The notes under the pieces are model-generated. The model searched no databases. It had not been told where the DNA came from and saw only the letters and a program-made list of their open reading frames with translations. This document shows, in pieces, positions 26,365 to 35,726 of a stretch of 64,000 nucleotides of DNA (the stretch's first letter is position 1; every line of letters starts with the position of its first letter). The stretch covers positions 62,001-126,000 of the forward strand of contig CAUADW010000001.1 of NCBI GenBank assembly GCA_958427895.1. Direction: 5' to 3'. This DNA is from an uncultured Collinsella sp. GTDB taxonomy: Bacteria; Actinomycetota; Coriobacteriia; Coriobacteriales; Coriobacteriaceae. The position numbers were made by a program, and so were the translations under genes.

Positions 26365-28538
26365 CCTCCGCTGACCTCCTTAAAGATGTGTCGATACCGC
26401 GTGGCGACCGCGTCGCGCAAGGGACGCGTCGCCACAGAGTCAAGGTTGCAAGCATACCGCAAGAGCTCGACCGCGTCCAAATGGGCCCATTCGATAAGGT
26501 CCTCATCGGCGTCCAGGTCCACAAAGCGCAAGGTCACGCCGCCATGCTGGCGGTACCCCAGGATTTCGCCCTCGTGGCGCAGACGCAGGTCCATCTGGGC
26601 GAGCGTAAAGCCGTCCGAAGTCTTTTCGAGCGACTGGAGACGGTCTTGCGCCGCCGATGCGCCGCCGTTGCCCTTGGAGTGCGTCATGACCAGGCACGTG
26701 CCCGACACGCTGCCACGGCCCACGCGACCGCGCAGCTGGTGCAGGGCAGCCAAACCAAAGCGCTCGCCGTTCTCGATGACCATGACGGTGGCGTTGGGCA
26801 CGTCGACGCCCACCTCGACCACCGTAGTCGAGACGAGCACGTCAATCTCGCCACGCTTAAAGGCATCGATAACCTGGTCCTTCTCCCCCGCCGGCATGCG
26901 GCCGTGAAGGCGCTCGACGGCAAGCCCCGGCAACGCCAGACGCAGGCGATCGAGCTCGGTCGCCGTATCGTGCAGCGGCACGGGTACGGTCACGTGGCCC
27001 TCGTCGTCGCGGGCGATACCGGGCACGTCTTCCAGCTCATCGGCCGAGTCACTCGGCTCCACGAGTGGGCAAATCACGTAGGCCTGCTGACCCTTTTCAT
27101 GCGCCTCGCGGATGGCGCCATAGGCGAGGTCACGGCTCGACTCGGTGAGTACGCGTGTCGTCACGCCAGCACCAGGGACGGGCCGATGGCGAATGACGCT
27201 CGTATCCAGATCGCCGTAGACCGAAAGCGCCAGCGTACGCGGGATGGGCGTTGCCGTCATAACGAGCAGATCGGCACCGGGGCCCTTCGCGCGCAGGGCG
27301 TTGCGTTGGCCGACGCCAAACCGGTGCTGCTCATCGATGACCACGAGCGAGAGATTCTTGAACGTAACGTCATCCGAAAGAACCGCGTGGGTGCCAAAGA
27401 GCACGTCAAGCTCGCCCGATTCCAGCTGTGCGTGGATGCGCTCGCGCTCTGCGGCCGGCGTGGCACCCGTCAGAAGCGCCCAGGACATGCCGGCCTGCGA
27501 GAGCAGAGGGCCGGTCTTATCGGCATATTGGCGCGCCAGCACGCCCGTGGGCGCCATAACGCAGGCCTGCGTGCCGCTATCGGCAGCCACAGCCAGCGCG
27601 CAGGCGGCAACGGCGGTCTTACCGGTACCGACATCGCCCAACAGCAGGCGGTTCATCACGCGCCCGCCATCGCACATATCGCGCAGGATATCTTGGAACG
27701 CGGCCTCCTGCTCGTCGCTCAGCGAAAACGGCAGGGCTTGCTTGAGCGCGGCCAGGTGCTCGCCCGCGGTGTGGGCATAGGGCACCACATCGACCAGGCC
27801 GCCGTCGTTGCGCAGGCGCAGCGCCAGCTGCAGGTAGAGGCACTCCTCGTAGGCAAGCCGTGCGCGCGCGATATCGCGCTCGGCCATACTCGATGGAAAA
27901 TGGATTGAGCGCAGCGCGCGGGCATTGCTCATGAGGCGACGCTTAACGCGTAAGCGTGCCGGAATGGGATCAAAGGGATTGCCGACGACCTCGAGCGCGC
28001 CGCTTACGATGCGGCGCATCCACGCCTGGCTCACGCCATCGCTCACGTAATGGACCGGCAGGATAGTGCCCGCGGCACGCCCTTCCTCGAGCTTTTCAAA
28101 GTGCGGCGAGGCCATCTGCTTAAAACCGTAGGCAAAGTCGACCTTGCCCATCACGGCCAGGCGGTCGCCCTGCTTAAGCTGCTGGGCAATCCAGGGCTGG
28201 CGGAAAAAGGCGACCTGCAGCACGCCCGTCTCGTCAACGAGTGAGACCTCGGTAACCTGCATGCGCGGACGCGGCTGCTTTTGGACGATACGATCGACCG
28301 TGGCGATGATGGTGCATACGGTACCGATGGGAGCCATCTCGATGGACCAGGAGCGCGTAAAGTCGAGGTATCGATGAGGGATATGGAGAAGGAGGTCCCC
28401 CACCGTCCGAATTCCCAGACGGCGAAGGGCCTCCTCACGTTTACCCGAAACATATTTGAGTCGCGCGATATCTTCGTCGAGCGCATTGCTCTGGGCAAAG
28501 CGCTCCGAGACGCGCGGCACGGAGCACAGCTCGGACAT
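26361..28538 (-). CDS. recG: ATP-dependent DNA helicase RecG
   Basis: It remodels stalled replication forks and branched DNA. It has 725 residues. An N-terminal wedge/OB domain (about 55-170) is followed by helicase motifs: LLGDVGTGKTAVA, the DEQH box VIDEQHRFG, MTATPIPRTL, and the C-terminal motif VGRGSVSGTC. The start ATG has a poor ribosome site; a GTG a few codons downstream is an alternative. It lies ten bases after fakA. Confidence 0.96.
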   Translation of the reverse strand: MSELCSVPRVSERFAQSNALDEDIARLKYVSGKREEALRRLGIRTVGDLLLHIPHRYLDFTRSWSIEMAPIGTVCTIIATVDRIVQKQPRPRMQVTEVSLVDETGVLQVAFFRQPWIAQQLKQGDRLAVMGKVDFAYGFKQMASPHFEKLEEGRAAGTILPVHYVSDGVSQAWMRRIVSGALEVVGNPFDPIPARLRVKRRLMSNARALRSIHFPSSMAERDIARARLAYEECLYLQLALRLRNDGGLVDVVPYAHTAGEHLAALKQALPFSLSDEQEAAFQDILRDMCDGGRVMNRLLLGDVGTGKTAVAACALAVAADSGTQACVMAPTGVLARQYADKTGPLLSQAGMSWALLTGATPAAERERIHAQLESGELDVLFGTHAVLSDDVTFKNLSLVVIDEQHRFGVGQRNALRAKGPGADLLVMTATPIPRTLALSVYGDLDTSVIRHRPVPGAGVTTRVLTESSRDLAYGAIREAHEKGQQAYVICPLVEPSDSADELEDVPGIARDDEGHVTVPVPLHDTATELDRLRLALPGLAVERLHGRMPAGEKDQVIDAFKRGEIDVLVSTTVVEVGVDVPNATVMVIENGERFGLAALHQLRGRVGRGSVSGTCLVMTHSKGNGGASAAQDRLQSLEKTSDGFTLAQMDLRLRHEGEILGYRQHGGVTLRFVDLDADEDLIEWAHLDAVELLRYACNLDSVATRPLRDAVATRYRHIFKEVSGG

Positions 28539-28548
28539 GACGAGATGC

Positions 28549-30210
28549 CTACTCGATCGAGAAAATCACGGGATAGAGCGGCTGCTCGCCACGATGGGCA
28601 TCAATCTCCAAGTCGGGCTGAGCCTCCTCGATAGCGTCGACGATCTCCTGGAAGGCCTCATCGGACAGCTCCTCGCCGGCCAGAATCGTCAGCGCGTCGC
28701 CCTCCTCTTCCTCCTGCATGCGGTTGATGCAGTCGAGTGTGACCTGCTTCACGTCGGAGCCGACCACGTCGATGGAGCCGGCGATGATACCCATGACGTC
28801 ACCGGAGTGAATCGGCGAGCCATCAGATGCGCTGGAGTCGCGCACGGCGCGGGTGACCTCGCCATCGCGAACCTCGCTGATGGCGTCGACCATGGCGGCG
28901 ACGGCGTCCTCGAGCTCGGAATCGGGCAGGACCGCGAACAGCGCGGAGAACGCCTGCGGAACGGTCTTGGTGGGAACGACGGCAACCTTCTTGTCCGTGC
29001 AGGCAGAAGCGGCAGCCTCAGCAGCCATGCGGATGTTGCCGTTGTTGGGCAGAATGATGACTGAGGTCGCGTTAACCTGATCAACGGCGCCCAGCAGGTC
29101 TGCAGTCGAGGGGTTCATGGTCTGGCCACCCGACACGATCACGTCGACGCCGAGGGACTTAAGGATGTCGGCCTCGCCAGAACCGGCGGCAACGGCGACA
29201 AAGCCCAGGGCCTTCGCGGGCTCGGCGGCCTTCTCCTGGTCCTCGTGAATCTTGGCGGTACGGTCGTGGGCCTCCATCTCCATGTTGTGGATAAAGACCT
29301 CGTAGATCTGGCCAAGCTGCAGCATGTGCTCGAGCACCAGGTTGGGGGTGTTGGAGTGCACATGAATCTTGTAGTCGGGGTAGGCACCCACGAGCAGCTC
29401 GCAGTCGCCCATGGAGCCCAGGAACTTAAGGCACTCGTCCTCGTCAAACGGGGCGTCGGCCTTAAAGAGGAACTCGTTACAGTAGCGGAACTCCGAGCCC
29501 TCCCAGTCATCGTTGGCCTCGATCTCAACGCGACCGAGGGCCGCATCGCGGGCAGAGCCGGCGGAGTCAAACGTGGCGGAGAAATCCTCGACAACGGTGC
29601 TGCGGCCGAGCGCAGCGGCAACAAAGTTCTCCAGGAAGATGGCAAAGCCAAAGGCGCCGGAGTCGACCACGCCGTTCTCCTTCAGAACGGGCAACAGGTC
29701 GGGTGTGCGGGCGACGGACTGGTACGCCTCAACGACGATGGCATCGAGCGCATCCTCAGCCGAGAACTTCTTCTTCTCGCACTCATCGGCCTTGGTCGAG
29801 ACATCGCGCAGGACCGTGAGGATCGTGCCCTCGATGGGCTTGCGGACAGCCTGGAAGGCAACCTTGACGGCACGACGGAAGGCGAAGGCAATGTTGGCGG
29901 ACGTAATAGGCTCGTCGGCAGAGACAAGGCCCTCGGCCACGCCGCGCAGAATCTGCGACGTGATAACGCCAGAGTTACCGCGAGCGCCCATGAGGGAGCC
30001 GTGGGTGATGGCGCCTGCGATGGCTTCCATGTCGGCGTCGGCAGGAAGAGCAGAAAGCTCCTTGGTCACCGAGGCAAGCGTGAGCGACATGTTGGTGCCG
30101 GTGTCGCCATCGGGTACGGGGAAGACGTTGAGCTTGTTGATCTCCTCGGCCTTTTCGGAAACGGCAGCCGCAGCGATCGGAAAACAGGTGCGAATGGTCT
30201 TTGCAATCAT
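28549..30210 (-). CDS. fakA: DAK2-domain fatty acid kinase, FakA-like
   Basis: The kinase phosphorylates fatty acids held by FakB, feeding acyl-phosphate into phospholipid synthesis beside PlsX. It has 553 residues. The DAK2 domain carries VPDGDTGTNM at about 33-42 (magnesium-binding aspartates) and HGSLMGARGNSG. The middle and C-terminal domains follow the FakA/YloV pattern. It lies downstream of the Gls24-type gene as yloV follows yloU in B. subtilis. No fakB is in the window, so substrate assignment rests on family and synteny. Confidence 0.85.
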   Translation of the reverse strand: MIAKTIRTCFPIAAAAVSEKAEEINKLNVFPVPDGDTGTNMSLTLASVTKELSALPADADMEAIAGAITHGSLMGARGNSGVITSQILRGVAEGLVSADEPITSANIAFAFRRAVKVAFQAVRKPIEGTILTVLRDVSTKADECEKKKFSAEDALDAIVVEAYQSVARTPDLLPVLKENGVVDSGAFGFAIFLENFVAAALGRSTVVEDFSATFDSAGSARDAALGRVEIEANDDWEGSEFRYCNEFLFKADAPFDEDECLKFLGSMGDCELLVGAYPDYKIHVHSNTPNLVLEHMLQLGQIYEVFIHNMEMEAHDRTAKIHEDQEKAAEPAKALGFVAVAAGSGEADILKSLGVDVIVSGGQTMNPSTADLLGAVDQVNATSVIILPNNGNIRMAAEAAASACTDKKVAVVPTKTVPQAFSALFAVLPDSELEDAVAAMVDAISEVRDGEVTRAVRDSSASDGSPIHSGDVMGIIAGSIDVVGSDVKQVTLDCINRMQEEEEGDALTILAGEELSDEAFQEIVDAIEEAQPDLEIDAHRGEQPLYPVIFSIE

Positions 30211-30237
30211 GAGTGGTGAAATCTCCGTATTCGGATG

Positions 30238-30594
30238 CTAGTTCAGACGGCTCTTGAGCGCGTCGATGTGAATGCCGATCTTAAGGCTGGCGGGATCGAT
30301 CTGGGCGATCTCCTGCAGGGTGAAGGCGACGGAGCTCGAAAGATTGTGGCAGACGGACTTCATGTTGACGCCGTTCTCCAGCACGACGTGAAGGTCGACC
30401 GTGAGGCCGTTCTCGTCGGCGGAAACAAGTACGCCCTTGCGGAGGCGCTGGCCGGCAAGCAAGCGCACGCTCTCGGCGCCCTGGAGCTGTTCGGCCATAC
30501 CGACGACGCCGTAGCACGTCATCGCGGCATAACCGGCAATATCGGCAATAACGTCGTTCGAGACGCTCAGGCTGCCGTTAATGGTCTCAGACAC
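30238..30594 (-). CDS. Asp23/Gls24 family protein (YloU-like)
   Basis: This is a 118-residue alkaline-shock-type protein. SVSNDVIADIAGYAAMTCYGVVGM is split over the conserved N-terminal helix and GVVGM motif of the family. Such proteins are envelope-associated, and their exact role is unsettled. The GTG at 30594 is chosen because AAGGAG lies six bases upstream; the longer frame has no ribosome site. It is first in the long block that runs to ffh. Confidence 0.88.
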   Translation of the reverse strand: MSETINGSLSVSNDVIADIAGYAAMTCYGVVGMAEQLQGAESVRLLAGQRLRKGVLVSADENGLTVDLHVVLENGVNMKSVCHNLSSSVAFTLQEIAQIDPASLKIGIHIDALKSRLN

Positions 30595-30692
30595 AAGAAT
30601 CTCCTTTTCTGGTGCTCGCGGCACCATGTCGTGGGAGCAATCATTCCAATATTTTACAACGACCGCGCCTTGTTAAGGCGGCGGGGCTCGCG

Positions 30693-30698
30693 ATTATA
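30693..30698 (-). promoter_or_regulatory. Possible -10 for the gls24-to-ffh block
   Basis: A TATAAT hexamer lies about 100 bases before the Gls24 gene and just past the tRNA terminator. I see no good -35. Confidence 0.4.
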
Positions 30699-30752
30699 TC
30701 CTCGACACGAAATGTTGATACGGTAACGTTCGCCACAATCGATCGCGGCATG

Positions 30753-30780
30753 AAAAAACCCGCCGCATAAGCGACGGGTT
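30753..30780 (-). terminator. Intrinsic terminator of the tRNA-Asn genes
   Basis: Arms AACCCGTCGC and GCGGCGGGTT (minus strand) with a 4-base loop are followed by TTTTTT. Confidence 0.9.
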
Positions 30781-30788
30781 TTACAACC

Positions 30789-30863
30789 TGGCTCCCCGGG
30801 TAGGACTCGAACCTACAACAGCGCGGTTAACAGCCGCGTGCTCTACCATTGAGCTACCGAGGA
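30789..30863 (-). tRNA. tRNA-Asn (GTT), second copy in transcript
   Basis: The cloverleaf folds with acceptor TCCTCGG/CCGGGGA, a GCTC D-stem, anticodon stem CGCGG/CCGCG around loop CTGTTAA (anticodon GTT), and TTCGAGT in the T loop. CCA is encoded (30791-30789). It is identical to the copy at 30898. Confidence 0.97.
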
Positions 30864-30897
30864 ATTTAAAAGCCCAGCGAAATGGGCTGAGAAATTC

Positions 30898-30972
30898 TGG
30901 CTCCCCGGGTAGGACTCGAACCTACAACAGCGCGGTTAACAGCCGCGTGCTCTACCATTGAGCTACCGAGGA
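30898..30972 (-). tRNA. tRNA-Asn (GTT), first copy in transcript
   Basis: Same sequence, anticodon GTT and encoded CCA as its neighbour. The spacer between the two holds a small hairpin (AGCCCA/TGGGCT, 30871-30888) followed by TTTT on the minus strand. Confidence 0.97.
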
Positions 30973-31002
30973 ATAGGTGCGTGCTCTCAAGCAACGAAAT
31001 TT

Positions 31003-31030
31003 ATTATACGGACGATTGGGCGAAGGGCAA
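31003..31030 (-). promoter_or_regulatory. Promoter of the tRNA-Asn pair
   Basis: TTGCCC (31030-31025) and a consensus TATAAT (31008-31003) are 16 bases apart. Confidence 0.85.
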
Positions 31031-31056
31031 GAACTTTTTTAAGAAATTTTCCGACC

Positions 31057-31112
31057 TAGTCATTGGGGACGTTCTTAAACGACTAGTCATTCAAGAACGT
31101 CCCCAATGACTA
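31057..31112. repeat. Long palindrome, GGGGACGTTCTT type
   Basis: Perfect 20-base arms (31057-31076 and 31093-31112) enclose a 16-base loop. The arm core is ATTGGGGACGTTCTT. The loop repeats TAGTCATT, the outer end of the arm. It lies between the rpoD terminator and the tRNA promoter. Confidence 0.88.
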
Positions 31113-31115
31113 CAT

Positions 31116-31152
31116 AAAAGCGCCCCCAGGCAGATGTGCATGAGGGCGCTTC
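31116..31152 (-). terminator. Intrinsic terminator of the rimP-to-rpoD block
   Basis: AAGCGCCC (31118-31125) pairs with GGGCGCTT (31144-31151); on the minus strand a short T run follows. It begins ten bases after the rpoD stop. Confidence 0.75.
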
Positions 31153-31160
31153 TTGCTTGA

Positions 31161-32501
31161 CTAGCTTTCGATGTAGTCCTTGAGCTTGCTGGAACGGCTC
31201 GGGTGGCGGAGCTTGGCCAGGGTCTTGGACTCGATCTGGCGGATACGCTCGCGCGTGACGCCAAACTCGCGGCCGACTTCCTCGAGCGTGCGGGGATGTC
31301 CGTCGACAAGGCCAAAGCGCAGCTCGATAACCTTGCGCTCGCGATCGGCAAGCGAGTCGAGCACCTGGGTGAGCTGCTCCTGCAGCATGGAGAAACTGGC
31401 GGCATCGGGCGGAACGATGGCCTGGGAGTCCTCGATGAAGTCGCCCAGCTGGGAATCCTCTTCCTCGCCGATCGGGGTCTCGAGCGACACGGGCTCCTGC
31501 GAAATCTTCTGGATCTCGCGGACGCGGTCGGCGCTCATATCCATCTCGGCACCGATCTCCTCGGGGGTCGGGTCACGACCCAGGTCCTGGAGGAGCTGGC
31601 GCTGCACGCGGACGAGCTTGTTGATGGTCTCGACCATGTGCACGGGAATACGGATGGTACGGGCCTGGTCGGCAATAGCGCGCGTAATGGCCTGACGGAT
31701 CCACCACGTGGCGTACGTGGAGAACTTGAAGCCCTTCTGGTAGTCGAACTTCTCGACGGCGCGGATCAGACCGAGGTTACCCTCCTGGATCAGATCCAGG
31801 AACAGCATGCCACGGCCGACATAGCGCTTGGCGATGGAGACGACCAGACGCAGGTTTGCGCTGATGAGCGCCTGCTTGGCCTCAAGACCAACGTTCTCGA
31901 TACGCGTAAGACGACGCATCTCGGAGCGTGTGAGTTCAATCTCGCCCGCATCGGCAGCCTCGAGCTTCTCGGTAGCCTCGAGACCGGCCTCAATCTTCAT
32001 GGCCAGATCGACCTCTTCAGATGCGGTCAGCAGGTCGACCTTACCGATCTCCTTGAGGTACATACGAACCGGGTCGCCGGTCAGCATCACCGTGGAGGCA
32101 TCGATGCCGCGCACGCGCGAACGCGAACGGGACGTGCGCACGGTGCGCTTCTTCTTGCTCTTGGAAGAGCCCATCTCGGCATCGGCCTGGCGGGCCATCT
32201 TAAGCTCGTGATCGTCAAGCGAGCCGGAATCGTGCTCGTCATCGTCGAAATCGTCGGTATCGTTATCGTCATCGTCGACGTCCATCGGGGCGTCGTCGTT
32301 TCCGCTCGCGGAGATAATCTGGATGCCGCTGTTGCGCAGCGCGGAATACACCGCGTTGAGCTGCTCATCAGTAACATCGATATCCTTCAGGGCGACCTGA
32401 ATCTCGTCCTCGGTTACCGAAGTCCTGTTTGAGCCGTTGCCCATGAGCTTTGCAACGTAGGATTCCAGCCCAGTACCCGTGCTCTCAGTCTTTTTTGGCA
32501 C
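31161..32501 (-). CDS. rpoD: Primary sigma factor RpoD/SigA
   Basis: The housekeeping sigma factor recognises -10 and -35 elements. It has 446 residues. The N-terminal 150 residues hold an acidic region 1.1 (a run of aspartates near 75-95) and a basic stretch. Region 2 is clear ([19 protein letters not shown], then [13 protein letters not shown]), as are region 3 and region 4.2 ([19 protein letters not shown]). The start is GTG with AAGGGAG upstream. It follows dnaG as in the classical macromolecular-synthesis operon, with an intervening gap of 110 bases lacking a clear promoter. Confidence 0.97.
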   Translation of the reverse strand: MPKKTESTGTGLESYVAKLMGNGSNRTSVTEDEIQVALKDIDVTDEQLNAVYSALRNSGIQIISASGNDDAPMDVDDDDNDTDDFDDDEHDSGSLDDHELKMARQADAEMGSSKSKKKRTVRTSRSRSRVRGIDASTVMLTGDPVRMYLKEIGKVDLLTASEEVDLAMKIEAGLEATEKLEAADAGEIELTRSEMRRLTRIENVGLEAKQALISANLRLVVSIAKRYVGRGMLFLDLIQEGNLGLIRAVEKFDYQKGFKFSTYATWWIRQAITRAIADQARTIRIPVHMVETINKLVRVQRQLLQDLGRDPTPEEIGAEMDMSADRVREIQKISQEPVSLETPIGEEEDSQLGDFIEDSQAIVPPDAASFSMLQEQLTQVLDSLADRERKVIELRFGLVDGHPRTLEEVGREFGVTRERIRQIESKTLAKLRHPSRSSKLKDYIES

Positions 32502-32611
32502 AGATTCTCCCTTCGTAGTCCACAGGACTCAATACTTTAGCACACACATGGACGTCTATACCCAAAATAAAGACAGGATATAGGCGAGAATACGCTGGTT
32601 GACCACAACAT

Positions 32612-34726
32612 CTAGGCCTGATCGGCACCCGCGGTCTCCAAACCGATCAAACGGAACGGGTCGGCCACGCCTCCGATCGACTTTTGGAGCTCGCGCTGGC
32701 GCTGTGAATCTTGCACCGCCTGCACAGTCAGCACGCGACGGTCCTCATCGTCGAGTGAACGGTCCTGACGCAACTTGGCCTGCGCAGCTCGCATGCGACG
32801 TTTGATGGTGTAGAGCTCGAGCGTATCGAGCATAAAGACGATGTTCGTCTCGGTCGGGTGCTTACTCGTTGCCGAAATGCGCCCGGCGCTGACAAGCGAC
32901 GCCGCCTCGGGACACACCGCGCGCGCCGCATCCATGCAGGCAGCAGGATCGGTGCCCGGCGGCGTCGCGAGCACGGCCCACGCAATGGACTCGTGACGCG
33001 GGTCGACCCACTCGATAGAACAAATGCGATCGGCATACGTGCGGAACAGATCGGGGTAGCTCGTGAGCATCGTCAGCAGCTCGCGCTCCCCCGCCAGGGA
33101 TTTCCGCTCCAGATCGGTCAAAACAATCGGCATCGACGGAGCCGCCGCCGCGCTTGAACCATCGGCAACGGGCGCCGCGCTTTCCATCCCCGCTGGCACA
33201 TCGATTGGCGGCAGATCCTCGTCGGCCTCCACCGGTGTCGCCCCATAGGCATCAAGCGGAACGTAGTCGTACGGGTCCTCCTCGACCGGTGCGGACACCG
33301 GCGGCGTTGCACCCGCGGCCCAGGCACCGCGAGACGTCCCCTGCGAACCAGACACCCGACCGCCCGCGCTGCCCGCGCGCTCAGCTTGCACGCGTTGACG
33401 CTCGTAGTTCTGCTCACGGCGGCGCTCGGCATCCTCGCGCTTGGCGACATCGCGAAACACACGGCCCGAGCTCGCGCGCACGGTCTCCAGGTCCAAACCC
33501 AACAGATCGGCAATCTGGATAAAGTACGTGTCGATCATATAGCTGTCACGTAGCGGATAGATGAGCGTCAGCGCGTCCTCGAGCGCCTTGGCGCGACCGC
33601 CCGGTGTGGTAATGTCGCTCGACTCCTGCAGCGAGCGGTAGACAAAGTCCATGAGGGGCTCGGCCGCGTCAATGCGCGCCTGAAGCTCCTGGCCGCCATG
33701 CGCCGTGATGAACTCCATGGGGTCGTTGCCGTCGGGCAGCACCACGCAGCGAAGGTCCATTGAATCCTGCTCGATAAACTGAATCGCGCGACGCGCGGCC
33801 TTTTGACCGGCGGCGTCGCCATCGAACATATATACAATGCGCTTGGCAAAGCGGGTGAGCGTCTTAACGTGATGTTCCGTCAGCGCTGTGCCCAGCGTGG
33901 CGACGACGTTTTTGACCCCCGCCTCCCAGCAGGCGATGCAGTCGGTATAGCCCTCCACCACGATGGCGGTATCCTGCGCGACGATAAACTCCTTGGCCCA
34001 GTTAAAGCCATAGAGGTTTCGTTTTTTATGAAACACACTCGTCTCGGCCGTGTTGAGGTACTTTGGCTGACCATCGCCCATGATGCGCCCGCCAAAGGCG
34101 ATATTGTGACCCTGCTCATCAAAGATGGGAAACATCACACGGTCGTAAAAACGGTCGGCAAGCTGTCCGCGCCCGCGGCTCACGGCCACGTTGGCGTCGA
34201 TCATCTCCTGCGGGGTAAAGCCCGCTTGAGACAGATGCGAAACCAGCGCGTTGCGACCCGGCGCAAAGCCCAGGCAGTAGCGGCGACAGACATCTCCGCC
34301 CATGCCGCGGCTGGCAAAGTACTCGCGCGGACGGCTGTCCTTACCGCGCATAAGCATGGTGTGGTAGAACTGAGCCGTCTCGGCGCACAGGTCATAGATG
34401 CGGGCACGCTTGGTGCCGCGATCGCGCTGCGCACCGGTATCGTGCAGCTCAATGCCCGCACGATCAGCCAAATAGCGGATCGACTCGGGAAAACTCAGGT
34501 TCTCGCGCTTCATGATATAGGTAAAGACGTCGCCGCCCTCGCCGCAGCCAAAGCAGTGCCACACCTGCGTTGCAGGGATAATGTGAAACGAGGGGGTCTT
34601 TTCGCCATGAAAGGGGCAGCATCCCCAAAACTCATGGCCGCGGGGCTTGAGCTCAACCGTTTCCTGCACGATGGCAACCAGGTCCGACGCCGCGCGTACC
34701 TGATCTTTTTCTTCATCGCTAATCAC
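32612..34726 (-). CDS. dnaG: DNA primase
   Basis: It synthesises RNA primers for replication. It has 704 residues, longer than the usual 600 because of a proline/alanine-rich linker (about 430-540). The N-terminal zinc site is CPFHGEKTPSF with HCFGCGEGG. The TOPRIM core shows VVEGYTDCI and MFDGDAAG. The C-terminal helicase-binding helical domain follows the linker. The GTG start overlaps the ribF stop by eight bases. Confidence 0.96.
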   Translation of the reverse strand: MISDEEKDQVRAASDLVAIVQETVELKPRGHEFWGCCPFHGEKTPSFHIIPATQVWHCFGCGEGGDVFTYIMKRENLSFPESIRYLADRAGIELHDTGAQRDRGTKRARIYDLCAETAQFYHTMLMRGKDSRPREYFASRGMGGDVCRRYCLGFAPGRNALVSHLSQAGFTPQEMIDANVAVSRGRGQLADRFYDRVMFPIFDEQGHNIAFGGRIMGDGQPKYLNTAETSVFHKKRNLYGFNWAKEFIVAQDTAIVVEGYTDCIACWEAGVKNVVATLGTALTEHHVKTLTRFAKRIVYMFDGDAAGQKAARRAIQFIEQDSMDLRCVVLPDGNDPMEFITAHGGQELQARIDAAEPLMDFVYRSLQESSDITTPGGRAKALEDALTLIYPLRDSYMIDTYFIQIADLLGLDLETVRASSGRVFRDVAKREDAERRREQNYERQRVQAERAGSAGGRVSGSQGTSRGAWAAGATPPVSAPVEEDPYDYVPLDAYGATPVEADEDLPPIDVPAGMESAAPVADGSSAAAAPSMPIVLTDLERKSLAGERELLTMLTSYPDLFRTYADRICSIEWVDPRHESIAWAVLATPPGTDPAACMDAARAVCPEAASLVSAGRISATSKHPTETNIVFMLDTLELYTIKRRMRAAQAKLRQDRSLDDEDRRVLTVQAVQDSQRQRELQKSIGGVADPFRLIGLETAGADQA

Positions 34727-35726
34727 GGATGCTCACCCCCTGCTCACCCAAGTTATGACGGATATCGTCGATATTACCCTCGACAGTCGCGATCAACTCG
34801 TCTAGGGAATCGAACACGCGAGACGGACGCAGCCAGCGCGTAAACGCCAGCGACACGGAAGCGCCATACAGGTCACCCGCATAGCCGATCAAGTTGGCCT
34901 CGAGATGCGCCGAGGCGGCATCATCGGCATAGGTCGGCGGCAGGCCGACGTTAACGGCAGCAGGCCATACGGTATCGTCGACCAGCACCAGACCCTCATA
35001 CACGCCATCGGCAGGCACTTGGATGCCGTCGGGCACCTGGATGTTTGCCGTGGGAAAGCCCATGTCGGAGCCCTCGTGACGGCCAGCCGCCACAACGCCG
35101 CGCAGCATATAGGGACGGCCGAGAAGCTCGGCAGCCAGCTCCACATGACCCTGACCCAGCTCATGGCGGACGCGCGTGGCGCAGACGGTCTGCCCGTTAA
35201 CGCAGAGCAGGTCGTGACCGTAAACGTCAACCCCACGCTCAGTGCCCCAGGCGCGCATCTCGGCAACGCCCGAAGCGCCGCCGCGGCCGAGCCTAAAGTC
35301 GCTGCCGACACGAATGGAGCGAATGTCGACAACGCGCGACAAAAGCGCCAGAAACCCGACATGGTCGAGTGCCGCCACGGCAGACGTAAAGGGAACGGCC
35401 ACCACCACATCGACCCCGGTTTGAGCCAGGGCATGCAGGCGGTCAGCCGTCGTCATCAATTTTTGAGCGGGCGAAGGACTCACCACGACGTCCGGGTCAG
35501 GATCGAAAGTAATCACGACCGCTTTGCTGCCGTGATCATGCGCATCGCGAATAACCGCATCGATCAGCTCTTGGTGCCCACGATGTACGCCATCAAACAC
35601 GCCAATGGCGATTGAAGCGGCACCCAAGAACTCGCACCCATCAAATGCATCGGCAGAAACGATAGGGGCCTCATCCAACTCACCCGCGAAAAAGATACGC
35701 GCGAGCTCGTGAGGCGCCAGCATCAT
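34719..35726 (-). CDS. ribF: Bifunctional riboflavin kinase/FAD synthetase
   Basis: It makes FMN and FAD from riboflavin. It has 335 residues. The N-terminal adenylyltransferase domain has GVFDGVHRGHQELI and RVGSDFRLGRGGASG; the C-terminal kinase domain includes MGFPTANI, the conserved PTAN motif. ATG overlaps the truB stop by four bases. The truB-ribF pairing is conserved in bacteria. Confidence 0.95.
   Translation of the reverse strand: MMLAPHELARIFFAGELDEAPIVSADAFDGCEFLGAASIAIGVFDGVHRGHQELIDAVIRDAHDHGSKAVVITFDPDPDVVVSPSPAQKLMTTADRLHALAQTGVDVVVAVPFTSAVAALDHVGFLALLSRVVDIRSIRVGSDFRLGRGGASGVAEMRAWGTERGVDVYGHDLLCVNGQTVCATRVRHELGQGHVELAAELLGRPYMLRGVVAAGRHEGSDMGFPTANIQVPDGIQVPADGVYEGLVLVDDTVWPAAVNVGLPPTYADDAASAHLEANLIGYAGDLYGASVSLAFTRWLRPSRVFDSLDELIATVEGNIDDIRHNLGEQGVSIRD

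Noticed and set aside
30789..30972. CRISPR-like pair of repeats
   Set aside because: The repeats are identical tRNA-Asn genes, with only two copies and one spacer.
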